Notes: a model not told the origin generated them from the letters alone. A stretch of DNA of 64,000 nt from Coenobita brevimanus (GCA_032717465.1 CM064657.1:23988138-24052137); one strand, 5' to 3'; positions 10,207-22,054 are shown, numbered from the stretch's first letter. Numbers and translations are program-made.

Positions 10207-10912
10207 ACCCATCCATCCATCAATCCTACGTTGCCCCATGAGGAGCGTAGGAGCCCGGGGCTAGGCAGTTGGTCCTGACATTTAAGAGGAGAGTGCAGCC
10301 TCACTCATACCTGCGTGGCGGGGGGCGCGGTAGCACAGTGGTAGCGCGCTGGACTCGTAATCGGGGGATTGCGAGTTCGAGCCTCGCCCGGGCTGCCGTG
10401 CTGGGAGTGGTAGCTCGCTCCTGTAACCCTAGCGGAGCTATATAGTCCAATACAGGGCTTAGCTCGGGGGAACTCCATTTCTCCCATTTCATACATGCGT
10501 GGCATTACGTGAGCAATAAACCCCAACCACCCCATGGATATAAACCTTCACCGGCTCAATCCGATTGGAGCGCAGTAATTACCCACTAAACCATTAGGCG
10601 CCAAAATTTGGTTATATGGTTACCACCCAGCATAATAGATGGTTTCCTGGTGTACAGGGAACCATTTGGCTTGTCACTCAGTGTAGAGTCACCCACAGAC
10701 AGAAGGAAGAGGAAAGAATGAAGGAAAGAAAGACAGAAGAGGAAGTGTAAAGTCACCCGGAGGCAGAAGGGTGAGGAAAGACTGAAGGAAAGAAAGACAG
10801 AAGAGGATGGAAGGAAAGAGATATGAAGGAAAGGAAAGGGCAGACACCCGAGAGCAGCACTACATCGAGTGGGTGGATGATGAGCGCCCCCCACCTACCA
10901 CAAAGATGATGA
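10207..10912 (-). mobile_element. Composite SINE carrying a nested SINE
   Basis: Same element as 62336-62851. Arm A (tRNA-like, minus strand) lies at ~10208-10603 and arm B at ~10604-10912. The 3' end is a GGAT-type tail (plus strand CCATCCATCCATC). Arm A is interrupted by the tRNA-Thr-like SINE at 10320-10489. The copies at 440-826 and 62336-62851 show the uninterrupted sequence at that point. TAA repeats flank both sides (10190-10206, 10918-10957), so it probably landed in an AAT array. Confidence 0.85.
10320..10489 (+). mobile_element. Nested tRNA-Thr-derived SINE with 14-bp target duplication
   Basis: The head has an A box TAGCACAGTGGTAGCGCG, an anticodon loop reading CTCGTAA (anticodon CGT, threonine-type) and a B box GAGTTCGAGCC. 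An unrelated ~100-bp body ends CATTTCTCCCATTT. It is flanked by CATACCTGCGTGGC (10306-10319) and CATACATGCGTGGC (10490-10503), 13 of 14 identical. Removing it and one duplicate restores the host SINE as seen at ~690-735 and ~62440-62470. The A and B boxes would serve as an internal RNA polymerase III promoter. The pseudo-acceptor stem does not pair, so it is not a tRNA gene. Confidence 0.88.
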
Positions 10913-10913
10913 T

Positions 10914-10917
10914 GATG

Positions 10918-10957
<40 letters not shown>
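10914..10957. repeat. (GAT)n(AAT)n microsatellite
   Basis: Four GAT units run into about thirteen AAT units, at the head end of the composite SINE. Confidence 0.95.
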
Positions 10958-10958
<1 letters not shown>

Positions 10959-11904
10959 GACGACGGTGATGGTGATAGCTGTGATAAATTCTCGTTTTCC
11001 ATCTGATCATTCCCTGGAATCCAGTGTCCTCATTCTCTGTTTGTTTTTGCTCCGTCCAGACATAATAGGAAACGGCCTTGTACTGAAAAGATTGATGAAG
11101 ACTATATCCAGCTGCCCCAGTTCGAAATTCTGAATAAAAGCGTCTGAGAGTAACTTTGAAACAACTTACTTCATCTGATTGAAGTTGTTCTATTGTTGGA
11201 TAATTAGGCTTACCGATAGATGATAAGGCAGTATTAGACTTGTATAGAGGTTAGTTGGTACTTACTGGTATAAAATTGCATAAGAAATTGCATATGAACT
11301 GAATCATTTAAAACTGAATATACAGCAGCTGGAGAGCGACGCCTGCGTGCTGTGCCACCGATGCGCACTGGTGGCTTTGTTTACCAATTATGCAAACGTC
11401 CCTCAACTCACTCCCTGTTCATCAAAAGTAGAAAGGTGGAGTATGGTAAGGATAACTACAGCCAGCAGTCCACCAGGTTCATGTTCAGGTGAGCCTGGGG
11501 GTTACAACAACAACAAATGCGACTGTTCCTAGGACTAAGTCGGGAGTGATTCATGATAGGAACTTGACGTAATGGGTTGGTTAGCTGCCGACCAGCTCTT
11601 CCAGAAAATTCATCACTGTCTTGTGATAATCTCATTTCCTATCTGATTGTGAAGTGAGGATTGTACTGCACTTTCAAATCAGACCGTCCCCTTTCCATTA
11701 GGACGGTTGATAAGTGATGATTTCCTGCTTATTCCATGGTGGTTGTGAAGTGTGTCAAAAACGAATGGAGAAGGACTGGTATCCCCACCGCCCTGTTTGT
11801 ACTAGCATAGAACCTCCTAGCACTGCTGTAAAAAAAAAAAAAAAAAAAGTGTTTATCAGTCTGTGTGGCTGAGCAGACCCATCAACCTTTGTCAAGAAAC
11901 TGCC
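10958..11904. other. Unassigned sequence with a poly(A) tract
   Basis: No gene. A 19-base A run at 11830-11848 could be the tail of an unrecognised plus-strand retroposon. A short (CAA)4 run at ~11505 may be another tail. Confidence 0.5.
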
Positions 11905-12085
11905 CCTTCGCGGCCGTCACGTGCAGTGAACGGCTGTTCCTTTGCGGTTGACAGCGCCTCGCCGCAGTGAGGCGTGGGGAAAAAGTGTGGAGGTTTGATT
12001 CCTGGGTGGATGCCGTATTTGTGTCTCTCCACTCTGTTAAATGGGGCACCATAGGAAGCTCCACTTCACCTTGTGATCTGGTATG
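11905..12085 (+). mobile_element. Decayed tRNA-derived SINE
   Basis: An A-box-like GCGGTTGACAGCGCC and B box GGAGGTTTGATTCCTGG are followed by GGATGCCGTATTTGTGTCTC, which resembles the body after the B box of common crustacean SINEs (from memory). It abuts a solitary arm B. Confidence 0.5.
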
Positions 12086-12291
12086 GTTACCACTCAGTGT
12101 TGTAACCATTACATTTATTACTCAGTATAAAGCCACCTGAAGAGGAAAGAAGAATGATAAAAAGTGACAGGAAGAAAAGGGAGATGTAGGAAGAGGGGAA
12201 GGCAGACACAAATAGAACATAGGGTGAAGGAAAGTGTATGCAGCAGTTCATCATGTGAGTGGATAATGGTCGCCACCACTTACCATTACTG
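12086..12291 (-). mobile_element. Solitary arm B of the composite SINE
   Basis: Plus-strand order GGTTACCACTCAG, AAGCCACCTGAAGAGGAAAG, GGCAGACAC and GTGAGTGGATAATGGTCGCC matches arm B at 62557-62851 without the tRNA-like arm A. Confidence 0.65.
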
Positions 12292-13094
12292 TGCACTTTA
12301 TCTGTGTTAGGCTTTACAGAAGGGAGGAGGATTGTACTTGTGCCTTTCTTCTCGGTTCATGTCGTCAGAGATTAAAGAACATTGTACCAGATCTTTCTAC
12401 TCCTTGTGAACGTAGAAAATTGTTAGGATGGTGACAAGGATTATGACGAAAGTGAATTGTAATTTCTTTATTCTGTTTCCTGTTTATCAGATACCCATTC
12501 CCAGAAGTTTAGCGATCGTGAGTTCACTCAGCATACTGAAACGGTTATTGAGATGGCTTTTACCCCCATTCTTACGTAAGGGATTCCACTGCTTAGTATT
12601 TCGTCTGGTGTTATCCGGAACAGTTGTAGTGAAAGGAATGTACGAGTACACAAAAATCGTGTGGGTGTGTGGGTGAGTGGGGGTGGCGGAGCATGTGATG
12701 GGAGAACAAGTAGCGGAGAGGTACTGTATGTGTAAGGAGGGGGTGGGGATATACAGAAGTGTGTCCTGTGCTCCTCGATGTCCCAAGTAAGTGAATATTA
12801 AGGCTCATCTGGGGACTCCATGGTGTAAACCAACGACGGTCGGCCTGGTGTATAGCGGTGCTCACAGCCGCTACCGCAACCTCACGCCCATACAAAAACA
12901 TGATAAATTATAGTGTTATCTCCTCGTTGGCCGCGTAGCATTACACATGAAGATTACCGGCAACCTTTTTCTTTTTTTTCTGGGGGGGAGGGAGAAAGGA
13001 GGGTTTTTGCATGGCCTGGCGGGAGGAAGTGAGGGGCTGAGTGGGTGGGTGTGGGTGTGAGGGAGGTCAGGTCATTGGCGTCTCTCCTGTGCCG
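12292..13094. other. Unassigned sequence
   Basis: No gene seen. G-rich patches lie near 12665-12760 and 12985-13070. Overlapping open frames on both strands lack motifs. Confidence 0.5.
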
Positions 13095-14990
13095 AACGGA
13101 ATCGTCTCCTGGTAGTAAGTATGAAATATAAATGGCATTGTGCTGCTGAATGGATTAATGGAGGATGTTTGTAACCTCTTCTGACAGATCATTCGTGAAT
13201 TAAATCATCTAGGGATAGCAAGAATAACAAATAAAACCTGGTACGGTAGGGAAGGAGTTACTGGATGCTGCTTCATACCTCGCCATTACAACTAGTCTCT
13301 CTAAGGTAAATAAAATCATTTGGGGATGCTTACTGAGATTATAAGAGATCATGGCAATGAAGATGATACTGGAGGTTGCGTGAAACTCCTTCAGTATATA
13401 TGTCCTAAGCTGGATTTAAGTGTCTGGCTGTAGTAAGAATACAGTACGAAAGGCGTCATGGCACTGAAAGGATTAATGTAGATTTTATTGATGTACCTGA
13501 ATACATAAGGGTCTTAAGCTAAATGAAATAGTGGCGGTAGTCAGACGATTAACACCAGGTGGTTTGGTGGTAGAATTCTTGTGTCATAAATGGCTTTGTG
13601 TTGACGCATTCAGGTTTGAATCCTGCAGGAGGACAGTGGTGTGTCTATCATGGATAACGCTTCCTGTGACGTAGAGTTAATTTATGTGGACGATAGTAGC
13701 CTGGTCACGGACTTCCGTACGTGCGGCTCTGTCTCTTCGTTTTTTCAGATGAGTTTATTCAGCTAAGGAAAAACATCTCGGATTGAGGGGTTGAGGCATG
13801 TTGATGCGCATCCCCTTCAGTACGATGGCACCTTCTGTACAGGTATATTTTCTGCGATACTTCGAGACTATTCCAGTCAGTTAAAGTAAAGGGAAAATTG
13901 GAGTTTGTTTTGGACACTTCAGGAATAAGAGATCCTTAATAGAACAAATAAAATCGTGTTGCTGTAGCAAAAAATAGCATACAAGACTCCATCATACAGA
14001 AAGTGTTATAGATAATAGCGTCACTTGTGTCTCGGCGCTCAGTCGTCTGTGATGCTGCTGGGGCCTTGTTCTTGTGGCCATGGACGCTTCATAGCATCTC
14101 ATCCTAAGAGATTAATCCATTCAGTACGATGATACCTTTTATTAGTATTATTATTGCTACCGCCAGACTTATTCTGTTCCTACAGTCAGACTTACCCTGC
14201 TAGTGCCACCGCTAGATTTAGCCTGTTGTTTTTTCGCTTTTGTCAGATAGTTTTAATCAGTTTAGAGAATATCTGTCGGTTCTCACAGTGAGGAGGTAAG
14301 AAAGTCGCCCTTAATATCGCCCATTACACCCACGTATTCTTCTCCATGTTATTTTTATCCTCATTTATATAGATGCAGTATACATATGCAAAATGCGCGA
14401 AAATATTGAAGTGTCCGATGCAGAAATAAACTGGTAAATATGAGGCGACAGGGAGTCTCTTAACCCCTTCAGTCCAAGGACGTATTTTTTTTTTTATATA
14501 TTAGCTAGGTCACCACCAAACTGTATTAATCAGGCTAGAAAGGATCTCGCTGTAGTCAAAAAGTTCGTAAGGGTTATATTAAGCCCCTCTAAATCGAAAC
14601 GTCTCCCCTAAGTTAAACAAAATCGTCTGGCGATCGTAATAATGATTATTTTTTTAAAGACATCCCCGGGCTGCATGGATTAAATCTACACGACTGCATT
14701 CCATGGTGCTGATTGGAGGGGGTGTCGCAAGGGGAAGAACCTGGTTAGTGCCACATATTTATCCCCACCACAACGAGAACTGTTTGGTGAAGTTAATAAA
14801 ATTATCAGAAGTTATACTTATGAAAAAGATAATTCATCGTCCTTAATAAAAGGAGTTGTTCTTAACCTCTTCACTACTGGAGACCCTTCTTGAGGTGAAT
14901 GGAACAGTGTGGAAGTAGCCAATAATTATACAGACGTCATTGTATTAAAGAAGTTGAGTACACGTCATCAAGTTTTAGGATGCTTTCCAG
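13095..14990. other. Dense field of decayed TTAA-family monomers
   Basis: Cores in either orientation occur at about 13099-13161, 13197-13262, 13305-13385, 13408-13476, 13745-13835, 13945-13995, 14110-14290, 14460-14530, 14590-14690 and 14785-14955. Diagnostic pieces are AAATAAAATC(G/A)T, GCAAGAATA, GGCGTCAT.GCACTGAAAGGATTAA, and TTAACC(C/T)CTTCA. Nothing here codes for protein; the stretch has no frame of note for over 2 kb. Confidence 0.6.
13554..13720 (+). mobile_element. tRNA-Gly/Asp-like SINE, decayed
   Basis: AGGTGGTTTGGTGGTAGAAT matches the A-box side of a glycine-type tRNA (GTGGT..AGTGGTAGAAT), and CAGGTTTGAATCCTGC is a B box. Spacing between boxes is longer than in a tRNA, so this is a SINE head. 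Confidence 0.5.
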
Positions 14991-14997
14991 AAAATGT

Positions 14998-15140
14998 TGA
15001 TGGTTGATGGTGTAGTGGTCGAAAGCTCCAGTCGAGGTCAGGGTCGCGTACCGTCGGTGGTGCATTAGGTCTGAACCGCTAAGAGACAGCTGGGGGCTTT
15101 TCCGGCACGTAATGCAGCCAGGGGCGTAGGCGGGTCACAT
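14998..15140 (+). mobile_element. Diverged relative of composite-SINE arm A
   Basis: TGATGGTGTAGTGGTCGAAA is A-box-like. Downstream CACGTAATGCAGCCAGGG and GGTCAC align in order with the arm A body (CACGTAATGCCACTCAGGG, GGTCAC). Confidence 0.5.
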
Positions 15141-15599
15141 GTATTTCACTGAATATTTCTGGCCGCGGTATCCTGGTCGTGGGCGCCTACATTTCTCCAA
15201 GGGTAATACGGGCCTTTTACACTTTATTACTTATTTTCTGGATCTTACGCCAACCAGTCTTTCTAGGCGGGAACAAAAATTGGACGATGAGGATGAGGAT
15301 GATTTTTTTCTTTTCTTTATGGCGTTCTTTCCCCCAGTGGTGTCGCTCTCTTCTTTGATGCCTGAACTGCGTGGCAGTGGTGCCCTCCCAAACCATTCAC
15401 GGCGAGGATTTGTCTGGTGACAGCAAGTGCAGTGGTTATAAAACGTCATCTGCTGAACCAGTTAATGGAAACCATTTCAGGCCTCTTCAGCACAAGTGGT
15501 CTTTCAGCTGAATACGTCTGACTGTAGCAAGATTAGCACTTGTTCTCTGTATGTGTCGTCGTATTCCTTAGGCCCCTCATCCCATATAAACTGAACTTT
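15141..15599. other. Unassigned, with one TTAA-family core
   Basis: TTTCAGCTGAATACGTCTG at ~15500 is the family core. The remaining sequence is not recognised. Confidence 0.45.
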
Positions 15600-15945
15600 C
15601 TCTTGATTTTCCTCCTCCTCCTCCTCCTCCTCCTCCTCCTCCTCCTCCTCTTCCTTCTTCTTCTTCTTTCACACACTCTTATTCTCAGCCTCCTTTTATC
15701 AACCTTTCTCGTCTTTCCCTTATCATCACCATCGTTATAAACACCGCTCTTCTTCTTCTCCAACTTTTCCTTCTCTTCCTTCTTCTTCTTCCCTATTTCT
15801 CCCCATTCTTCTTCCTCTCCATCTTTTCCTTCTCCTCCTCCTCCTTCTTCTTCCCGATTCCTCCCCATTCTTCTTCCTCTCCATCGTTTCCTTCTCTTCC
15901 TTCTTCTGCTTCCCCATTCTTCCTTCCCCCTCCATAACTCATCCT
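15600..15945. repeat. Polypyrimidine tract, (TCC)n and (TTC)n
   Basis: Starts with a near-pure TCC run (15608-15650), then TTC-rich blocks with a loosely repeated TTCTTCTTCCCC and CTCCATC motif. The Arg/Lys/Glu-rich minus-strand frames are translations of this bias. Confidence 0.9.
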
Positions 15946-16039
15946 CAGAGTGTCCAGTTTTTGCGTCCTCTCGGATAAGTCAGGCAGGTAACTTCCGCTA
16001 CAGGCTTTTTTCACTTCCTATTTCAGCCGGTAACTCGGT

Positions 16040-16216
16040 ATGTGGCAAGGTAAGTGTGTGCGTAGTAACTGGAATTCAGAGTAACGTGTGTGTGCGGTAA
16101 TTTGTATGCGCGGTAACATAGCATGGGCGTAGTTACTGGTCATTGTAGTAACGTGTGTGTGAGGTAATGTGTGTGTGCGATGACTTAGCATGTGCGCAGT
16201 TACTGATAATCGTAGT

Positions 16217-16218
<2 letters not shown>
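16040..16218. repeat. ~67-bp minisatellite, 2.5 copies, leading into a GT array
   Basis: GT(A/T)ACTGG..TTCA/CATT.GTAACGTGTGTGTG recurs at 16064, 16132 and 16199, i.e. every 67-68 bp, each unit containing GCGGTAA.ATAGCATG. Weaker copies seem to continue at 16660-16760. Confidence 0.75.

Positions 16219-16296
<78 letters not shown>
16219..16296. repeat. (GT)n microsatellite
   Basis: Expands directly from the AACGTGTGTG segment of the third 67-bp unit. Confidence 0.96.
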
Positions 16297-16302
<6 letters not shown>

Positions 16303-17057
16303 CTTGTAACTTGGCACACAGGCGGGTCATAGCTTCTGTCCATCCTGTAATCCCAACCTGACTGGGGGGAAGTCGTAGTTGTGGCGTCACTGGGAAGGAA
16401 CGCCTGTTAGCCAGTGTTAAGGGGGCATCTCCAGGCTGTCATACACTACACGAGGAACAGATCACGGTGACAGTGTTAGTCGTGCAGTCTAGAAATTCTC
16501 TGGACTACTCAACGAACAGGACGTCTTCTTTCGGTGTGAAGCACTGGATAACGACCTCCTTTTAGCTATGGATGGGGGCAGAGGGTGAGCAGATCTTCTT
16601 ATACTATAAATCTGACAAGTACACTAGATGGCGTCAGTCATAAGTGTAGTAATTCGTGTTGGCGAAAATTTGTGCATGCGATACCATACCGTACGCCAAG
16701 TAAATGGTGATCATTGTAACTGATGTCGGTCTTTCGAATGCGGTACCTTTTATACGTGGCAGTTACGTGTACTTATGGTAGCTTGAGTACACAGCTATTC
16801 GAATGTATTGAAATTTTATTAACTTCATGTGTGTGTGACTGACGAGACATGTTCACCTATACAATTGGAACTGCTAATTGCCACATGACTGAATAGATCA
16901 TCATAGGTCAGGTCCATTTCTTCCAGCCTTTGGGGAATCGATACTTTTTTGGTCAGCTGCACAAAACCTGCATCTAAATAACTCATCAGGTACAGTACAC
17001 GGTAATTGTGTTCGTTGTACCGTACGTGCTCTTACACCAGAGAAGAATATTTATTCT
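16297..17057. other. Unassigned sequence
   Basis: No gene. Possible decayed copies of the 67-bp unit lie near 16660-16760 (TTTGTGCATGCGATACC, GGTGATCATTGTAAC). Confidence 0.45.
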
Positions 17058-17255
17058 TTAACCCATTGTATACCTTATTCTTTTATTTTATTTTATTTCT
17101 GTCATCTTCGAACAATTTTATTCACTTCAGGATGGAAGGGATGAAATATAAGCCCTGGCAACCCCCTTACTACAATGATGAGCTTTTCTATTATATTCTT
17201 ACCAGCACCATACACTTCACTAAGCTCAGACAGGACCTCGTAGTGAAGGGGTTAG
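17058..17255 (+). mobile_element. TTAA-bounded short element, direct dimer
   Basis: Starts TTAACCCATT, ends CGTAGTGAAGGGGTTAG. Two monomers read in the same direction: unit 1 has ACAATTTTATTCACTTCAGG and unit 2 begins CCCCTTACTACAATGATG and has TATTCTTACCAGCACC. Length 198 bp, almost the same as the inverted dimer at 8760. Confidence 0.7.
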
Positions 17256-17324
17256 CGAGGCGTGAAACAAGACACCGGGGGTTACTATTATACTAAAAGC
17301 CATTTCCCAGGATGATGAGTTTAT

Positions 17325-17480
17325 ACAATCCTAATCCAACCCAGCATTACCCTAACACCCTCATATAATTAATTTAACTTTACCTATCTTAACCTAGCGA
17401 CCCTAACCTATCGGCCCTAAGAGTCTCAGTCTAACGCTGCCTGACCTAACGTAACTCTAACAACCTTACTTAACCTACGA
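17325..17480. repeat. Degenerate CCTAA-type (telomere-like) tract
   Basis: Repeated CCTAACC/CTTAACCTA/CCCTAACCTA pieces on the plus strand, i.e. degenerate TTAGG on the other. Arthropod telomeres are commonly TTAGG. The units are too irregular and too internal for a telomere. Confidence 0.55.
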
Positions 17481-17791
17481 GTGACCTAGACTCTCTTGAA
17501 ATGTAAAAACTTCCAACCTTCCCTGCAGTCTGGAATGTTGCCAGCGGGTACTGTCTTTAAGGCGGCCTTAAGTCTCCGGCTCACTCCTTACCGCTGCATT
17601 GAATTTCCCCGCCTCGCCTCGCCCACAACCAACCCACTGATGACTCGGTGCACGGAATTCCCAAGCAGCACTCGGTTTGGCAGTTTTTCTTTTCCAGGAG
17701 GGTTTGGGTTGCATTAAGTCAGATTAAGTAATTACGCGGATGGAGTTACTGTAATTTACGCATTTATGGAATACGTTTCTGTTTTCGACCG

Positions 17792-17792
<1 letters not shown>

Positions 17793-17837
<45 letters not shown>
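17793..17837. repeat. (GT)n microsatellite
   Basis: Uninterrupted GT run. Confidence 0.96.
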
Positions 17838-17840
<3 letters not shown>

Positions 17841-19436
17841 ATATTCGGAAGAGCTAAAAGAGTTTGATTCGGTGTGTGATTAGCAACAAACGCTTTTAAT
17901 GAATGGTCGTAAAAACGTTACGAGGCAATAAAATGTGAAAAACCCACCCCAGTCAGTGGCGGAAATTTCATACAAAAAGTGTACGTGCTGGAGTGGAGGG
18001 GGGATCTGTATCAAACCGTAGGAGGTGCAGTGCAGCAACAGGTCTTCCTGGAGGAAGAGAGGTAGACAGGATCAACTCATCCTCATGGTAGTCAAGTACG
18101 AACAGGGAAAAGATGTCTAGTTAAAAAGTTCATGTGGAAATGGACGAGTTATTTTGGTTAAGTGCGTATGGAGATGGATGTGGCGTATTGGTTATGTTTA
18201 TGTGTATCAGAGTCTACCGGTATACTTTATATTATAGATATGAACCATGTGGATGCAAGCAAATGTTAACCTATTAAAGTATACATGTACTCTGCCAGCA
18301 GCCACTCATGTCCGCTATGGTTGGGGTTTGGAAGCCGCAGAGCACACCAATACTGAGCCACCATGGCTTCACAGGAAATACACTTGTCTTTTAACACCAT
18401 CAATCCGAGAATATACACTATCGGAATGAAGATGTCAGAAACTATCGCCACTATTCCCTTCTGTATGACTACTGTACCTATGTATCCGACTAAACGAGCT
18501 CACTCAGCTTAGGAGAGATCGGTGGAGGTGAAATGGTTAATCAGTATTCTGAGGAGTGTTGGTGATTTTGGCAAGGGAAAACTTAAAGAGAAACATATAA
18601 AGTCATGGTAATATTTTAGTAAGTTGTAATTTAATAAAGCACTGGTTACTAACCTGCTGTAGAGGTTTTGTTAACAGGCCAGATGGTTGCTTCTACACCC
18701 AGTACGGATCTCTGAGACAGACAGAATAAACCAGCATTTAACATAAAATTTCATACAGGTTACTTTCAAGAAAGGAAGATAGAAAGGTAAATAAAGAGAT
18801 AGATAGATAGGTAGGTAGATTGATGCAGTATATATATTTATAATTTGAGAAATATTTAGATATATAGATATACTGTACACGTAAATGGAGAGAGAGAGAG
18901 AGAATTTCAAATACTTTGAAGATAACAACGAAAGTCGGTCGCATGTGAGAAAATAATTGAAGTCGAGCCGATGCTGTTGTTGTACCATCACCATAAAAAC
19001 GATGCCAGTGTGTGGTTATAATTTATGCCGTAAAATGTTTATATAAAATTTCAGTGGATTCTGTCTGTGTGTTTGTACCGATCACTTATGTGTTGGCCTT
19101 CGCTCCACGGTTCAGCTTATGTCACATTTATGCCATTCTTATCTGCCTTAGCACTTGATGGTACTTGAGTAACGGGTCGGATGGAGGAAATATGATAGAT
19201 GTAAGAAGCTTCTCTCCCTACACTTTGAACGCGTGTAAACCATGTGACGAATACGATTTTTTTACTTTAATTGTCGAAGATAGGTTTATTCCTCTTAAGA
19301 AAAAAAAATATCGATTGGAGTAACCTTCCATCACTGCATCGATGCGACTGGTTCAGCCTAAGTTGACCCAAACGTTTGGTAGTATATGTAACCTCGTTAG
19401 TACCTTGGTTCCCGTATGCTGATTATAGTACTGGTA

Positions 19437-19437
<1 letters not shown>
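17838..19437. other. Unassigned sequence with small simple repeats
   Basis: Short GATA/GGTA at ~18800-18822 and GA at 18890-18903. TTAA-family cores near 18505 and 19265-19320. No gene seen. Confidence 0.5.
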
Positions 19438-19505
<68 letters not shown>

Positions 19506-19528
19506 TAGATAGATAGATAGATAGATAT
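19438..19528. repeat. Compound (AT)n(AC)n(GATA)n
   Basis: AT to ~19464, AC to 19500, GATA 19504-19528. Confidence 0.96.
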
Positions 19529-19651
19529 AAACGCCTTCACATGGAAGAGATTAACGAATATTGTTTCCAAGCTTTTTTTTTTTTTTTTTCGCTGTATCAG
19601 CATTAAAATTGATATGACTTCATTATACTGGAGGTGTGTAAAAGAGACCGA

Positions 19652-19870
19652 GTTAAACCCTTTCACTGCAAGTTGTTGGTGTTAATTTGAACAATGATGT
19701 TTGGATACAGCCAGAACGAAATGTAAAACACCTCCTGAAACTGACGGGATTGATTTTGAGAGTGACAATGATTGAGTAATTTATGGAAGCGTAACACCTG
19801 GGCTGATTGGTATGTTGTTAACCCGTTCACTGCTGGGGAGGCTCATGGGTATTATATTCACACTCACACT
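19652..19870. mobile_element. Two TTAA-family units
   Basis: The first begins TTAAACCCTTTCACTGC and ends near ACTGACGGGATTGA (~19754). A second begins TTAACCCGTTCACTGCTGG at ~19818. Confidence 0.55.
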
Positions 19871-19959
19871 GGATGATTTCTGTTTAGCTGATAGAAACCC
19901 TATCGGTAAACAGTTAAGATTCTGTTTCTGTAGAATTTAGTTATCACAGAGGAAGAAGA

Positions 19960-20915
19960 TTTATTACAAAGGTGTGGCTGTGTCAGGGATGCGTTATGTC
20001 GTCATGCCTGTTTACTCTGTTCATGCTGGACGGGCTGATGAGACGGGTACATGTTCCGACACTGGAAAGCATGGCAAGTTTGTGGGATGCTGGTAGTGGG
20101 ATTCTGAGAATTCAATTATTTTTGTTTGCAAGTGTTACAACATTGGTCGGAGATTCATTGAGTATGCCTCGGTAGTTAGTGTCTGAGTCAGGAAGCGTTT
20201 GTGAGAGAAAGATATTGAGAGTGACTGCAAGCATGAGCAAGACAGTGAGATGTAGCAGAAAACAGAACACATTATGAGAGTAAACTTATACTGGAAAGAT
20301 TTGAATGAGGCGAAATCTTTCATGTATGTGGTGTGTGGACATAACAGCTGGTGCCTGGAGACCTTGAATAATCCATAGGATCGGAAGAGAGGCGAAAATA
20401 ATAGGGACGTTGAGAAGTGTATGGAAGGAATGCTATTAATCATGATAAGAGTGAGTTCAGGAGACTGGGGAATATGAAGGTATACTGGTGTCAACCTATT
20501 CTGTATCAGTGCAAGGCGTGGGCGCTGCACACTAGAGACCGGAAAAGAGTGGAAGTATTGGAAATAAAAAACTTAAGGTTTGTTTTTGGCATGAGATTGC
20601 TTGAAATAATGAGTGATGACATTGTTGAGAGGTGTGGAAATGGACGGAATATGAAGGAGACGGAAGACTTGGGCATGTTATTGTGAATGGCCATATTGTG
20701 AGCGTGAGTGATGAATATTTGAAGATGTACAGACAGGAAGTAGGCGTGCGATGAAGGTGGAACTCATGGAATAGGTGCAAGGATGGTGTTAAAGAGATTT
20801 TGTATCTTTAGGTCTGAGTATCCAGGACGGCGAGAGAATGAAGTGGATTATGAGGGGAGAGAATGAAGTGGATTATGAGGGATGACTCGCTGCCAGTAAT
20901 GTAATAGCCGGATGA
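19960..20915 (+). pseudogene. LINE reverse transcriptase relic
   Basis: Several plus-strand pieces follow the order of a non-LTR reverse transcriptase. At 19972-20045, LCQGCVMSSCLFTLFMLDGL corresponds to the QGC(V/L)MSP.LFN.FMDG motif. At 20115-20160, QLFLFASVTTLVGDS stands where LFADDT.LVGDS is expected, so both catalytic aspartates of the ADD box are lost. Stops and frame changes fill 20175-20415. From ~20470, YWCQPILYQCKAWAL, then RKRVEVLEIKNLRFVFGM, matches the P..LYGCE.W.L....RR.LE..EMK.LR..CGV segment. RCKDGVKEIL at ~20775 and a short direct duplication of GAGAGAATGAAGTGGATTAT follow. The overlapping minus-strand frames are shadows. A dead copy, clade not assigned. Confidence 0.85.
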
Positions 20916-22050
20916 AGCGACCGGGGTAAACTGTAAATGAACAGTACAGTAGAATGGCGCAAATTCGACCACTGTGGGCAGCTCCGACCGGTTTGATTAG
21001 TTATTAAAGAAATATAAAAAATGTTAAGTATAAAGAATATTTAAAAACATTAAAATAAAAGTAAAAGAGAAAGAAAAAAGTGATGGTTAGACTTTTCTTT
21101 TCTTTTTTCTTTGTCTTTATAGTTCAGTAGGAATTGTTTCCCATTGGTCGGATTGGCCTTAGTCTTCGGTACCTGGTTGTGTGTGGTTTAAAACTGCTTT
21201 GGTGAAGGCCATTAAATACAGCATCTGAGAGACTGAATATAAGGAAATGGATGATATTACCCGTTTTCGGTCGCCATTTTGTTAGAGGGGGGGAATACAA
21301 GCGTGTGAAAAAATAGAGTGGTACCGAAAGGGATAAACAACGCATCTTTGGCTTTCCATGGTTGATGCTTTCGTGAGCGGGATCATTTTGCGGTGGGTGA
21401 ACATCTGAAGGAAAATTCTGCAGAGGTAATAGAGTATATTTTGTGTTCTTGTTCCTTCGTGAAAATAGAGTATCCTCGCTTTTTACATCACTGGTAACCA
21501 CAAGGGGGCAATCTTCAGAAATATGAGTTTGTCAGCTTCTTCATTTTCTGCGCCTTTCCTTTCATTCTTAGAATCTGTCCGTATTTTCAAGCCAGAGGTC
21601 GCTTTAATTTGTGACTGCCTTCCCCATATTGTGGGATAAGCGTGTTTAGCTTCTTTTGACTGTTGAGTACGTCCTCTAACGAAATGTAATGCTCACAATT
21701 GTTCCATAATGGCCGTCAATAACTACGTACTCACATACTCTGGCGCCTTCCTAGTTTAAAGAACAACCGAACGACAGTACAAAATTGTCTAACTTTAGCT
21801 GTGTCCTGCTTCTTTTGACATCCGACTGGATATCTGTTTGACAACTTTGGTTATTTCCTCGATCCCAGTTCTACTCGATCGGTTGTTTTGTTGTCTGTGT
21901 TATTCGTAGTGAAACTGCATTGAGGGGCCTCGCTTGCTTGGTGGTAGAAGTGTTCCGTCGGAAAAGACTGAGCTTTGATGCATAGCTTTTCGAACGCAAG
22001 TGTTAACCGGAGTTTTTCTTGATGATGGTGATGATGATATTATTATACTA
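20916..22050. other. Unassigned sequence
   Basis: A-rich near 21000-21080. The 125-codon minus-strand frame at 21124-21501 shows no recognisable motif. A-box-like GCTTGCTTGGTGGTAGAAG at ~21930 hints at a decayed SINE. Confidence 0.45.
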
Positions 22051-22054
22051 CTGC

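Noticed and set aside
10320..10395. Possible functional tRNA-Thr gene
   Set aside because: A and B boxes and an anticodon-like loop are present, but there is no pairing acceptor stem, and the segment continues into a SINE body enclosed by a target duplication.
17325..17480. True telomere or chromosome end
   Set aside because: Units are irregular and the tract is internal, with ordinary sequence on both sides.
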